From: Bombus terrestris
Lineage: Eukaryota; Arthropoda; Insecta; Hymenoptera; Apidae
Length of the DNA: 64,000 bases
Direction: 5' to 3'
NCBI RefSeq assembly: GCF_910591885.1
Contig: NC_063283.1
Location: 6,433,001 to 6,497,000, forward strand
In this document: piece by piece, positions 1-11,449 of the stretch
How the letters are laid out: each line of letters opens with the position of its first letter
How positions within the stretch are numbered: position 1 is the first letter of the stretch
Made by a program: the position numbers and the translations under genes
The notes under the pieces: generated by a model
Database searches by the model: none
What the model was told of the DNA's origin: nothing
The model's input: the letters and a program-made list of their open reading frames with translations, nothing else

Positions 1-240
1 TTTTTTATTATACGTATACTTCAATTTCCCATAAGTCCCATAAATATCCATCAACATTCTCAATCGCGTCATTAAATCGTTGCCTTATCGCGCATTATCT
101 CCACATATTATTTATATCGAATAAATTACTCCTACGAACTTCCACTTCCCATAAATAAATCCCCATACACGCACAAATGTCCATAAACGCTCACAGACGC
201 CCATAAACCGTGACAATCGACTCGTTAAATTTTTCTTGCG
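1..240. repeat. Degenerate dispersed AT-rich repeat (CATAAATATCC type)
   Basis: The stretch carries several spaced copies of a CCCATAAAtatcc-like word with intervening AT-rich DNA. Similar wording occurs at 17.4-18.0 kb, at 24.6 kb and, more weakly, near 29.67 kb. I read it as a worn copy of a dispersed repeat about 65-75 bp long. No coding frame is visible. Confidence 0.25.
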
Positions 241-789
241 CCGTGTATCATCTCCCCAGGCAGACTCTCCATCTGTCTGTACTCAGTTACTCGTGTAACA
301 GTTACTCGTTCAACATATAAACCAGGAAACTCAGAAATTTCCACGATGCATCGCAACAGACACACCGCACACAGTCGACACCTGATGCACACGTGGTACA
401 TGGGCCGGTGTATCCGCGGGGACGTTAATAATTCGCGTCGCGTTGCGTAGGTGCTATTTGCATTCCTCGGCCTGAAGTTGTTGGCCGGCTGAGTAATGCG
501 CGATCTGTGTTACTGGAGATGTATCGATATCGCAGTTACCCGTCTACCACCGATCCTCGTAAGGCTATTAATTATCACGATCTACGGATGCGTTACACGC
601 GTTTCACGTCCATCGGGGATCGGGGGACCGGTAATTCGTTTGTACGAAACGTAGCGGGACCAGGCTTCGCCGTTTTCCATTCAAGTTGTCGAGTTTATTC
701 GCTGTGGTTAACCGACTCGTGTGCGTGCACAGAGCGCCAGGATAATGCCTGGAATTAATCGAGCACTGTTTCGAACGACAGCAGCGAAC
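241..789. other. GC-richer unannotated segment
   Basis: Between about 400 and 760 the sequence is GC-richer and CpG-rich (CCGCGGGG, GCGTCGCGTTGCG). An 83-codon frame at 507-758 resembles nothing I recognise and its codon use is not biased. It could be regulatory or an ordinary CpG-rich patch. No gene can be supported. Confidence 0.3.
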
Positions 790-1400
790 CTCGATTTATT
801 TATTGATTTTCTGCGTTGGTAATTTTGTCGAAATACTTTCTGAAGGATTTAGGTGGTTGGACGTTTGAAGAAATTTGGAATCCATACAGAATGAGTTGTT
901 CCTTTCGTAGGAATAACACGTTAAGATCGCGTGAGAAATGAACAAATAGGAAACGACTGGTGATATTATGGGGCACCGGTAATTCATTGAAATTAATTGA
1001 AACAGATGCAAACACGTAGAAACTCGACAAGTCGGATGCAATTCTACGTTTATAAATTCCATTGCCACAAATTAACGAATGTAAAACTGCTTGCAACAGT
1101 TGGTATAAAGGTTGCGCATATTAATTATTCGCCTGAAAATATTCCGATTAATAATGACGTAGTTGGATTTGGAAAATACTTTAAATTCTATTTGCAAGCA
1201 AGCGAGAAAATGTTGCTTGGAACAGGGAAATTCCACCAGCTGTATATGTCATTTAACATTCGATATTAAATTAAACTACTGCGAGCAAACAAATATAAAA
1301 CAACTCGCAATATCGCACGGCATCGTTAGTTTGCTTAAACCGATCCAAACAGCCTCGAAAACATAGAAACATGACAAGCGTCTTTGATCGCGTGAGAGAG
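790..1400 (-). repeat. Two degenerate copies of a dispersed repeat about 345 bp apart
   Basis: Read on the minus strand, the blocks near 955-1040 and 1295-1380 align over about 90 bp. Both start CTTGTC-AGTTTCTA, share GTTT and CGRTGCC words, and end in TATTTGTT. Translated, both give FYVF followed by similar hydrophobic residues (SSFYVFASVSINFNELPVP against SCFYVFEAVWIGLSKLTMP). A third related block lies on the plus strand at 61.4 kb. This looks like an old dispersed repeat, locally duplicated, and not a gene. Confidence 0.4.
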
Positions 1401-1763
1401 GAACGGGGGACACGGTGGCGCGATTTTCGTCGTGGGATTCGTTAGAAACTGAAAAGTAAGAACAGCAGGAAGCATTGGAGATTGCGTCAAAGGATCGCGT
1501 AGCGTTTCTTCGTCGCAGTTTCGCAGACGATCGTGCAACAGCTATGTCGCAGGCGGAGTCTCGTGCTTCCAAAGGAATTCTCGAAAGGTAGCCATGGCGC
1601 AACTCATGCAATATATCCGACACTTACTTTGTCGACGCTTCGACTGAGTTCGACTCTGAGCTGGTTGAACGTTCCAATTTCCTTTTCTCAAATGCTTTTC
1701 TTTCAATTTCTCCGCGATATCCTCCACAAACTGTCATCAACATACTCGTACGGACCTCAATAG
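1401..1763. other. No recognisable feature
   Basis: Moderately GC-rich sequence with overlapping short frames on both strands. I see no domain, repeat or RNA structure here. Confidence 0.4.
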
Positions 1764-2240
1764 AATTTTCGATCTTTGGTTCTTGATAGTTCGATTCTCA
1801 GGTCATCTTTCATCCAATCTTTCCTATTAATCGAATTTGCCGTGGAAATTAAAATTGGAAATTAAAATAAATTTTCATTGGATCGTGTCCATATGTTCTT
1901 AGACATTTTGCAAATTTTAATTTCATTTTTATTCGAGATTTTACTTAAGGAGCAATATTTTTCATTTTTAAGAATTATTCAGGCGTACGATTATTTGAAA
2001 TTTTCGACCTTTGGTTCTTGATAGTTCGATTCTCAGGTCATCTTTCATCAAATCTTTCCTATTAATCGAATTTGCCGTGGAAATTAAAATTGAAAATTAA
2101 AATAAATTTTCATTGGATCGTGTCCATATGTTCTTAGACATTTTGCAAATTTTAACTTCATTTTTATTCGAGACTATGTTTACTTAAGGAGCAATATTTT
2201 CCATTTTTAAAAATTATTCAGGCGTACGATTATTTGAAAT
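1764..2240. repeat. Near-identical tandem duplication, unit about 235 bp
   Basis: Copy 1 starts at 1764 (AATTTTCGATCTTTGGTTC) and copy 2 at 1999 (AATTTTCGACCTTTGGTTC). The copies stay aligned through TTGCCGTGGAAATTAAAATT and GATCGTGTCCATATGTTC to the shared end GGCGTACGATTATTTGAAAT. They differ by a few substitutions and a small indel near the word TCGAGA (copy 2 has about four extra bases before TTTACTTAAGG). The high identity implies a recent head-to-tail duplication. There is no open frame across the unit. Confidence 0.92.
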
Positions 2241-4287
2241 GTTAATATATCTTCTTTGGCTGATTTTATTAAGAATCTTCGGTATATTTCACGTAAGAAA
2301 TTGCAGTTTCCGAGGGTAGAAGCAGAAGGAATATTCTTAAGGAAGGGACTAGACGGTATTTCGCGAAAGATATTCCAGGTGTGATACAACATTCCTTTTT
2401 AAATAATTTTACAAATGTAAATCTCGATGAAAAAAGTTGTCGATATAACTAACCCGAAAGCAGCGGAAGCGATGGATAATCTGTTTCTCGCATAAATCTC
2501 GCGGGTAGATGAAAGTTGGCAACTTATTCATCGGATTGTATGTCAAAGTCGTTTATTTCCACTATTGTCAATTTTTATTATGACGGTGTGGAGAAGAAAG
2601 CGCGCAACAAAACGGTGATAGACGTGTAACAGGAAAAATCACTTTCGCGAAATGAATCGAAAAATAAACAAGTCTCCGTTTTATATGCCGCTATATGTAC
2701 ATCGAATCGAGCATGGGAAATCTCGGCGTGCTAGCGAAAAACAGTTTATTGAAACAGTCGCGAACGAACGGGGCGCGATGTTACGTCGTGAAATGAAAAA
2801 GCTACAACGGTAAATATTCATAACTTCGACTGTACAGGGAAGACCGGTAAAAGGTGAAAGGAAATAATTCAGGTAAATAAAGAACTTTCCGGCGACGCGT
2901 CGCAGTAAATAGAAAAACGGACGGAGAAAAGCTAAAAAGATCGTTTTTACGGCTGCTTGGCTGCCGCTTCGAAGAAACACTCGTCATCTAGAAATTATCG
3001 TTATTTGCACGCTTAATTTTCTATGCTAATTAAAATACAACCGCTCGTTGATTAATAGAATTTTCCTTCCAGTTATTGTCTCTGTCCTTAGAACTGATTT
3101 AAAATGTCCAAGATTTTCTACTTTCACTTCGAGATCCACCAACATTACGCTATTGAATTTCCGTAAAACGTAGTATTCTTGCATTAGTGTGTCACTTACG
3201 AGGTAAGTTTTGGCAACTCGTAAAACTCAACAAACTCTGAAAGTTTGCGCAAACGTAGCTCACGCGATGCTGATATCATAAGTTTGAGTCATCGTTATCT
3301 AATTTCCAATTACGTCTTTCACACTAGTTCTCGAAATTACGAGACACGAGAATACTTCATACATGAGAATGAACTGCGTTGATGAATTCTTTTGATCTCT
3401 ACAACTGTTCTCCGCGTGTTTTCTCATACGATAAATTCTAAGGAATTCGAATCGAAATACAGTGAATGAAATAGAGAAACAGGGAAAATCGAACGCGCTT
3501 TTATAAGGTGAGGCGACCAACTTCTCTGTCCGAGACAATGATTTACGCGGTCTGCGTTGGAACGAGGGCACACGCAGGTGCCCGTGTGTGATGTTCCGGT
3601 AGGCGTGCGCTAGAGCGGCGAGAGGGCTCATGAAACATTCATGCGGACACTGCCACCGTGACACCGCTTAAAACTGCGTGCAAAAAATGCTCTAGCTCGC
3701 GCGAGGGTGATATAGGCACGTTCAAACGATTTCGCGGTTACGTGGTTTTCCGCCTTGATTTCTCTCGCCAGCGCCACCCCGAACGCCCCTTCGTTGTTGC
3801 GTCGAATTTCGTTACGCTCCCCGTGCCGCTAGTTCCCCTTGTTTGTACTTTTCCTGTCAGCGTTAGTCCTATATCTTTCTTTCTTCTTCATTCCTATTCA
3901 CAGGCATGGTAGTATATTTTATTTTATTTCTTTTTTTTTTTTTTCTTTAGAGCTTGATATTTTGATATTTTTATTTCTTAAAAATTTCATTACCTTTTGG
4001 AACAAATCGCGGATGAATGTATCGAAGGTGGAAGTTTTTCGAAGATAAAACCAGAATTGTAATTGTGTATTCCTCGATTGAAACATTAAACAGATGTTTT
4101 GAAAGATTTGTCGAACTTGCAATCATCTGATTTAAAAAATTATTGTTTGTGACGTTAAACTACGGAGTTTTAATAAATTTTCAATTTTCATACGTCGCTC
4201 CCTGACACTCATTACGTATTGTTGAAGTAATTACTTCGAGAAAGACTCTACATCTTTATTTTTGTATATCCGTGACCCGAAGACCGC
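2241..4287. other. Unannotated, with a CpG-rich islet at about 3530-3840
   Basis: Mostly AT-rich with no recognisable coding. Between about 3530 and 3840 the composition shifts to CpG-rich (GCGTGCGCTAGAGCGGCG) with short frames on both strands, ending in a T-rich run near 3928-3948. The islet could be a promoter or conserved element, but no core promoter or exon can be defined. Confidence 0.3.
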
Positions 4288-4645
4288 TGTTACAAAGAGA
4301 ATAGAATTTAGTGAAACAAAAAAGGAGAGGTCCATATTATTGTGGCCTTGAATATAAATTATGTTTTGGGTTACAAGGTCTAGAAATAAAAGAGCTATAA
4401 GTAGATTTCTATTGCTGTTTTTTGTAGCTTTCAGCTAGAGCTACAAGGTTAGCTTTTTGATAATGTCCTTTGCTATAAATACATGAACGTGCTTCCTATC
4501 ATGGCTTCTTCTGTTGTATTGTAACACTATAAAAGCGAGGACCTGGATCAGCATACACTATACTTATACTTATACCTTTATTTATTTCAATCTGTTTTTC
4601 TATTACAAATTCGTCCACTCGTTCTTCTATCAGTCAACCTCAACA
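4288..4645 (+). mobile_element. Possible solo LTR (speculative)
   Basis: The segment can be framed as TGTTACAAAG...CCTCAACA. It contains AATAAAAG near 4386 and a TATA box TATAAAAG at 4528-4535, followed by TCAGCAT about 22 bp downstream. TG...CA borders plus TATA and polyadenylation words resemble an insect LTR. No target-site duplication is seen (CCGC left, CGTA right), no second LTR or retroviral-type gene is in the window, and the TATA-to-initiator spacing is short. It may be chance. Confidence 0.18.
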
Positions 4646-5815
4646 CGTAGTATGTGGCAAATATCTTTCTAATTCCAGTCTTTGGAAAAATAATGTTTGC
4701 CTTCTTTTGATTATGCGAGAATCGATTATTTAAATTAACAATGTGCAATACTCGTATGCGCCAAATACCAGATACAATTGCAAAAATTAATCCCAGTTAA
4801 TGTCTTATTCCACGTGTTAAAATTTATCACACGCAACTCAATTTCTCTGATATCTTTGATATTAATTTGAGACGGTGTTTTATAAAAAGACTGGAACGTT
4901 GAAAAAGCGTTTCTGAATTATGATCACAGACATAATGCAGAAACGTTTCCATATAAATCATCGACTTGGTGGATTAGCTTAAGAAATATCTAGCGGTGAA
5001 TCGTCGAAAACGTTTTCAATTAGCCCATCGTCCTACCAAACAGAGAAGATAGAAACGAGGAAATTCACAGAGTTGGGAAAATTGAAGTGATTAAGGGGCG
5101 AAGTTCTCGAAAAGGCGTGCTGGATACCGCTATCAACGGTTTTATTCTCGTGAAACGGTGGCAGAAAGCGGCAAGGTTCGAGGTGGATGATCGGGAAGAA
5201 GAGGAAATAGTCGATCTCACGAACCATACATTTCCAACGATCAATCTTCTTTAAACCGATAAAAGTGCTCATGCCGTCCTTACAAACGATCCGATGTTGA
5301 AAATGAAAGATCTCTTGCTCGTTAGAGCGTTGCTCTAGCAACTTATCGAGCAAGTTGCGAGTACCTTCTTATGGTTGTTCTTAGAACATTCTAAGAACAG
5401 AGTTGTTTATCCCAGTGTTGAACGATGTTTGAGTATTTGAAGTTCGAACGAGTAATCGAATGAATTTCGTTGCTTGAGATTTCGCGATCTTCCAATGATG
5501 TCACTTCACAGTGGCTTTGAAATTACTTTGGCATCGAATGAGACGATGATTTTATAGTTTCAGAGAGACAGTTCTTTAGTTCGTAGAAAGGAACTGGTCG
5601 ATTATGTAATTTTAATAAGAGATACGACTAAAAATTGGCGTTCACTTTTTAATCATATTTCGAAGTTAGAGAAACATGAATTCATTTATATGATTAGATA
5701 TCGTGAAATAGGCAGAGGAATTTTGGCTGTTGGAATTTAAAAAATCAATATCTCGATACCTTCAGATTTTTATCTATTTATTTGTTGTATTAATTGTAAT
5801 TATTTGATCGTGTTG
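4646..5815. other. No recognisable feature
   Basis: AT-rich sequence. A 106-codon minus-strand frame at 5033-5353 has no family resemblance and no flanking splice context that stands out. Nothing else is seen. Confidence 0.4.
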
Positions 5816-7335
5816 ATTTTCAAGAAACACGTGGACGTTTTTTGCTAAAAAAAAAGGAACATCTCGCAACTTTCCGCAGAATATTAAAAAGACACAAAAG
5901 ATAAAGAACAGTCTTAGAACTCGTGACTCGTGAAATGTCATTTAAAGTTTCCAAATAAAGTAGAAAGCGAATATTGGAACGTGTATATTTTACCAAAAAG
6001 GAATACCTCGAAGCTCCTCTCAGAGCACAAAAATAACAAGAAGGAATCTTGTAACTTGCCACTTATAAAATTTCGTTCAAGCTCGCCGAATAAAGCAGGA
6101 AAGTATCGGAACGTTCGATTTTTTCCAAAAAAATATCACCCTAGAACTTACCTTGGAACATAAAAATAATAAAAAGAAGTCCCGTAGCTTGTGACTTATA
6201 AAATATCGTTCAAACTTCTCGAATACAGCCGAAAACAGTATTGGAACATCCATTTTTTACCAAAAAACGGCACCTCAGAATTTCCTTTGGAACTTCACTC
6301 AGAACAGAAAGGCGATAAAGGAGAATCTTGCGTAGCTTACAATAAAATTCTATTTAAACTTCCCAGATAGAGCAGAGATCAAATATTGGAACGTCCATAT
6401 TTTACCAAAAAACGGCACCTCAGAATTTCCCTCGAAACTTCACTCAGAAAAACAGTAAAAGAGAATCTTGCGTAGCTTACAATAAAATTCCATTTAAACT
6501 TCCCAGATAGAGCAGAGATCAAATATTGGAACGTCTATGTTTTACCAAAAAATGGCACCTCAGAATTTCCTTTGGAACTTCACTCAGAACAGAAAGGCGA
6601 TAAAAGCGAATCTTGCGTAGCTTACAATAAAATTTCATTTAAACTTCCCAGATAGAGCAGAGATCAAATATTGGAACGTCCATATTTTACCAAAAAACGG
6701 CACCTCAGAATTTCCCTCGAAACTTCACTCAGAAAAACAATAAAAAAGAATCTTGCGTAGCTTACAATAAAATTCCATTTAAACTTCCCAGATAGAGCAG
6801 AGATCAAATATTGGAACGTCCATATCTTACCAAAAAACGGCACCTCAGAATTTCCCTCGGAACTTCACTAAGAACAGACAGACAATAAAAGCGAATCTTG
6901 CGTAGCTTACAATAAAATTCCATTTAAACTTCCCAGATAGAGCAAAGATCAAATATTGGAACGTCCATATTTTACCAAAAAACGGCACCTCAGAATTTCC
7001 CTCGAAACTTCACTTAGAAAAACAATAAAAAAGAATCTTGCGTAGCTTACAATAAAATTCCATTTAAACTTCCCAGATAGAGCAGAGATCAAATATTGGA
7101 ACGTCCATATTTTACCAAAAACGGCACCTCAGAATTTCCTTTGGAACTTCACTCAGAACAGAAAGGCGATAAAGGAGAATCTTGCGTAGCTTACAATAAA
7201 ATTCCATTTAAACTTCCTAGATAGAGCAGAGATCAAATATTGAAACGTCCATGTTTTACCAAAAAAAGTATACCTCAAAACTGCCCTTAAAACACAAAAA
7301 GAATAAAAGGATAGTCTTTCGATACGAAGGAACAT
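5816..7335. repeat. Satellite/minisatellite array, about 140 bp monomers in a dimeric higher-order pattern
   Basis: About ten head-to-tail monomers can be anchored on the word ATATTGGAACGTCCAT, near 5970, 6101, 6238, 6382, 6521, 6667, 6807, 6951, 7091 and 7236. Each monomer also has ACCAAAAAACGGCACCTCAG, CTTGCGTAGCTTACAATAAA and AACTTCCCAGATAGAGCAG. In the core the spacing alternates near 140 and 145 bp. Type A monomers carry AGAACAGAAAGGCGATAAA and type B carry CAGAAAAACAATAAAA, in the order A B A B A' B A. The outer monomers (5816-6240 and after 7236) are much more diverged, as expected when homogenisation is confined to the core. No frame spans the array. Confidence 0.95.
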
Positions 7336-8457
7336 ATCACAAAGAGAAAATTACTTTGATAAACTTGGTCCAACTCGTCTCTAGCGGAATCGTCTTCGTA
7401 GCAACTAAAATAATTCTGAATTTATCATTGAACATCTGCCTAGATCCTGTGGCGAGCATTAAATGTGCATCAGGAGTCGGAGGTTGAAGCGAATTACGGT
7501 CGCGGTCGAGAGGATAGAACGATAGTCGGGGGAGAGAGAGTCGATGAGAAACTGATCGGTATGCCGAACACGCGACGTCTAAACCGGCGATTATCATATT
7601 TATGATGTCTTCTCGTTTGGTGGAACGGGGCGAGGCCGCTGGCTTATACACGCGATTTCAACGTCGATCCCTTCGCGTTTTCCGTTGCGGGACGTTTCGT
7701 CCGTGATTGAATAATTAAGCCATGATCGAATTAAATCAAGCCATTAACGGTCTCGTTTTTCGTTTGCGTGTTTGTACTAGAAAATGAGAAAAGAAAAAGA
7801 AGACAAAGAGAGCGGGGGGAGGAAAATTCATGGCGCTTCTTTCGGGACTAATTATCACGCAGATGCACAGTGCGGCATCTGAACGAGGATGCGAAAGAAT
7901 GCGTATAATGTGCAATTTCACTGAGAATTGATATCGGGCGATTCGGGGCGAGTTAAAGTTTGTTCATCGAATCTTTACTAGTATTTTCTCTACGTACCTG
8001 CTGCATCGATCGAGGTATCTTGAATATTTATTTCTTTGTTCAATCACGTTTAAGCGATGTCGTTTAAGCGAATAGTGCGAATAGTGCGAATATCGGGAAC
8101 AATCTTACCATTTTCTCGTAAGTGTCATTGCAGAAATTATATTATATCCCGTTTCTTTTATCATTGTTTCACACATTATATTGACATTTAGCAAAGAACA
8201 GAGATTTTGCGCAATTTTTAAGATTTCCTTGGTACAAGCGTGGTCAGAAGTACACTACGCTAGCAAGTCGCTATTACGAATGGATTTCGCTAAAAGAATT
8301 GGGAAACGTCCGATGTAGCAGTTTGTAGCAGAGGAAAATTGTATAACAACGTAATAGAATAAACGTTCTTGATACAGGGCGGTCAAAATTAGATATCATA
8401 GCTGTTATAGCGTGTGATAGTATAATGAGCAAATTTTGAAATTTCATTCATTAAAAA
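7336..8457. other. No recognisable gene
   Basis: Sequence next to the satellite. It includes a moderately GC-rich patch at 7480-7700 and then AT-rich DNA. The minus-strand frame 7337-7651 and others are short, unbiased and unrecognised. Confidence 0.35.
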
Positions 8458-9115
8458 AATTTGGTTATAAATGATTAAAATTTTGTTGATCGCCGGTAAA
8501 CATTATCGATGACGGGGATTTTATTTTTTTTACGTGTAACCATTATCGATGACGGACATTTTATTTTGTTTACCAGTAATCAATATAAATGACGGGATGA
8601 TTTTTTGCTTGCCGATAACCATTATCGACGGAAACAAATTTTTCTGGTTATATTCGGCTATCGTCGATTGTTATTAACATTGTCAATAATTAGTACGTAT
8701 TTATTGACAGCATAAATAATCTGAATTATTTTATTAGGCGGAAAGAGGATATGAAAATATATGAAACAAAGAATAGGATAAAAAATAGATATTGTAATAC
8801 AATATTAATACAAGTATTAATAAAAATATTGTGCTACAATATCTCTCATCCTATTCTTTCTTATTGTCAACGAATGCCAAATTATCAACAATGTTAATAA
8901 CAATTGACAATAGTGGATCGTAATCACAAAAAAGTTTTTGCTGACGATATTGGTCGGCGGTAACTGAAAAAATTTCTCGCCATCGATAATAGTTATCGGT
9001 AACGACAATAAAATTCGGACCATCGATTATGGTCACTGGTAATCGAAATTAAATTTTTGTCATCGGTGAAGATTATTGATAGCCAAGAAAAAAAAATGTT
9101 AATCATACATAATGA
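8458..9115. repeat. Long imperfect inverted repeat (foldback element), arms about 300-350 bp
   Basis: The left arm, read outward to centre, matches the reverse complement of the right arm almost throughout. Shared words, in order, are GATTAA-ATTTT, ACCATTATCGATG, CAGTAATC/CAGTGACC, CCGATAACcATTATCGA, TTGTTATTAACATTG and AAGAATAGGAT. The turn sits near 8805-8820 between ATTGTAATACAATATT and AATATTGTGCTACAAT. Within each arm a subunit of about 55-65 bp built on ACCATTATCGATGACGG recurs, so the hairpin may have arisen from an inverted copy of a small tandem array. The minus-strand frames here are by-products of that repeat. It is compatible with a foldback-type transposon or a dsRNA-forming hairpin; no transposase is visible. 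Confidence 0.85.
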
Positions 9116-9842
9116 TTATTCGTGATCAGAAAAACAAAAGATTAATATTCGTTAAACGTTTCATTTTTCGAGAAATTTCTTTATGATTTATTAATAATTG
9201 GCTTCAATTTGAAGAAACAAAAAATAATAATTTTCACTCCATGATCTTTTTCCAAACAATGTTTAAAATAACTGTTATTTTGGATCTCTGGTCAAAACTA
9301 CAGGACGGTTCGTACCGAATTTTTTAAAAATTACCTTCTACATTGAAATTATGTTTGAAATTATTTTTATTGGAAATTAGAATTATACATATTTTTACTC
9401 AAATTTTTCATATTTACAACAAAACAAACAAACAATATTTACAACAGACAAACATAAATCTATTATGAACGAGAGATTAGATTTTGATGTACAAACGATT
9501 TTTACTAATGCTCCCTCGATTTTTTGGATAATTATCGTTTACGTTTTTATTAATTATTTAAAGACTGATGATATCATCGAATAATAACATTAAAATGGAA
9601 GGACGATTATTTCGATTTTTATACACTGCTTGCCTCACTGTGTGACGCACGGATACTTCTTTTATGTTACGTTAATTTTCCGTTAATCACGGGTGCGAAT
9701 CATCGCGGCGATTATCGATTTTTATGTATTCTACTCCGTTAATGAATCAGCTTCGATCAACCGTGAATTATGGCAGTTCTTCACGCTGCTGTGAAAAAGC
9801 TTTACGACGTAGTTACAAACTGAAATTTATACCGGCGTTTAT
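9116..9842. other. AT-rich, no recognisable feature
   Basis: AT-rich DNA with short homopolymer runs, including A-rich and T-rich words. No repeat, frame or structure stands out after the foldback ends. Confidence 0.4.
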
Positions 9843-10140
9843 AGGAAGTTATTGGCAGATTCTTGCTCCTGATATTGTTTGATAGAGTTTGTGAGTGTTT
9901 TAAAGGATTCAACTCATAAATTTGCTCATCGTGATTTGTCTGTTTTATTGACAAATCGTTGAATCGTCTCTTTTATTGGAAATTGTTGGGAACTTCTGGT
10001 TGATAATTTCGTTTGATGCAGTTTGAGAGTGTTTGAGGTGGTCGAGAATATATCTATTTCATTGCAGCTTATTTGTTATTTAATAATCTTTGCAGTTGTT
10101 TAAAAGGTTATGGAGGCTTGAAATCATACCTCACTTTCCG
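9843..10140. repeat. Degenerate tandem pair, period about 134 bp
   Basis: The block containing GTTTGATAGAGTTTGTGAGTG (at 9877) recurs as GTTTGATGCAGTTTGAGAGTG (at 10011). Similar words precede both (GATTCTTGCTCCTGATATT and AACTTCTGGTTGATAATTT). Identity is low, so this is an old local duplication. Confidence 0.45.
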
Positions 10141-10817
10141 GCGATTTATCTCTTTTATCGGCGATGAAATCATTAAATTTTGTCTGATTGCGCGTTCCTC
10201 GTATCTCACCGTCTTAGTTTGCCCTAGTTGCATAATCTCTAAGCAAATAGGCAGACTGAAGCATAGTATAATGCATTTACGATATATACACATATCACTC
10301 AAACTACCAGAAACATTCAAAGTGATGTGTATGTATATGCAACTAGAACCGAAAGGGTTGGAGGGCTAATCAAACATTTGACTAGCGTAATATTCGAGCG
10401 TTTGGATAATAGCTATTCAGATAATGTAGCTATTATGCTATGTTACTTGTTACCTCCAAACAGTTTATGGCTCACTACAAACGCTAGTGACTGGAAAATA
10501 TCGTCTTGATTTTCACGGTTAAGTTCATGTTTCAGCCAAACCCTTATATTAAAAAAAAAAGATCCTAAAATCCGCCAAATAATTTGTCGCAGAAAAAACA
10601 ACGGTGTATTGTGATTGAAAAAAATTGAAGAATGATTGTAGAAAAGAATGTAAAATTCTAATGCCAAAATTGTAGAATTTTGACCTTTTTCGACACTGAA
10701 ATGGGACGTTGAATTTTCTCCAAAATTAAGGGCTGATACAAGATTTTCTAGAGATGGAGCTTGTCGTTTTCACGCATTCGAAGCTCTTTGGTGCACAAGT
10801 TGATAAAAACTTGCTTC
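10141..10817. other. No recognisable gene
   Basis: The 98-codon plus-strand frame at 10073-10369 and the shorter overlapping frames have no family resemblance. The words GACTAGCG and CGCTAGTGAC near 10380 and 10485 form a weak inverted pair around 110 bp of AT-rich DNA, too short to interpret. Confidence 0.35.
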
Positions 10818-10852
10818 TTGGCACTTACACTGTTTTCTACAGCCACTGTTCG
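10818..10852 (+). repeat. Copy of a dispersed repeat end (TTGGCACTTACACTG type)
   Basis: TTGGCACTTACACTGTTTTC followed by TACAGCCACTGTTCG matches 62537-62572 in the same orientation and 62173-62205 in the opposite orientation. The match continues loosely outwards. I infer a shared transposon end. Confidence 0.55.
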
Positions 10853-11358
10853 ATTGATCGCGTGCCAAGCCGCATTTATCTCACATATTAATCTGTTTTA
10901 CCGGCATAAATCAGCTGATACTGTTTGAAGAACGGCGATAATATAATCCGCTGCGTGTCAGCTTTCCCCTCGGTTTTCCACCTGTGCGCGTTTTTTATTT
11001 TTAATTCATTTGTCGACGGTAAAAGTGCCATAAACGATACGATCGATAACTTGAGACTTGTTTCTCTTGTCAGTCCATTCCTCTGTAAAGACAACTTCGT
11101 TTAAAATTCGAGCCCATGCTCGAATGGTTCAATTTTTTCAACCATTATTTTTGCCCACGATTTTCCTTATTTGTCAGAAAACTTGAAACAATTCGACACC
11201 GACAGAGTGTCAGAGCTTCCCGAAAGTACAGACGTTACGTTGGCTGTTTGAAACTCGTGTAACGCAGTGTCGAAACATGACCATGCATGGCTTTGCGCGA
11301 TGGTTTAGAGTTCTAGAGCTTTGCTAGTACGCGCGAGTTAAACAGAGCGAGAGATAAA
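10853..11358. other. No recognisable feature
   Basis: Mixed-composition DNA leading into a GA-rich tract. No coding or structural signal is visible. Confidence 0.35.
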
Positions 11359-11375
11359 GAGAGAGAGAGAGAGAG
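11359..11375. repeat. (GA)n microsatellite
   Basis: A pure AG run sits inside a longer purine-rich context (AGCGAGAGATAAAGAG before it, CGAG after it). Confidence 0.9.
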
Positions 11376-11449
11376 CGAGTGGAGCTCGCGAGAAAGGCGT
11401 GGTAACACGCGAAACGAAGCCGCAAAGTACACTTTGTTTCCACCCCTCT

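Noticed and set aside
5816..7335. CRISPR-like array
   Set aside because: Monomers are contiguous units of about 140 bp with no unique spacers, in a eukaryotic context; this is a satellite.
8817..9036. Two minus-strand frames (61-68 codons) in the hairpin
   Set aside because: They translate the repeated hairpin arm and have no independent support.
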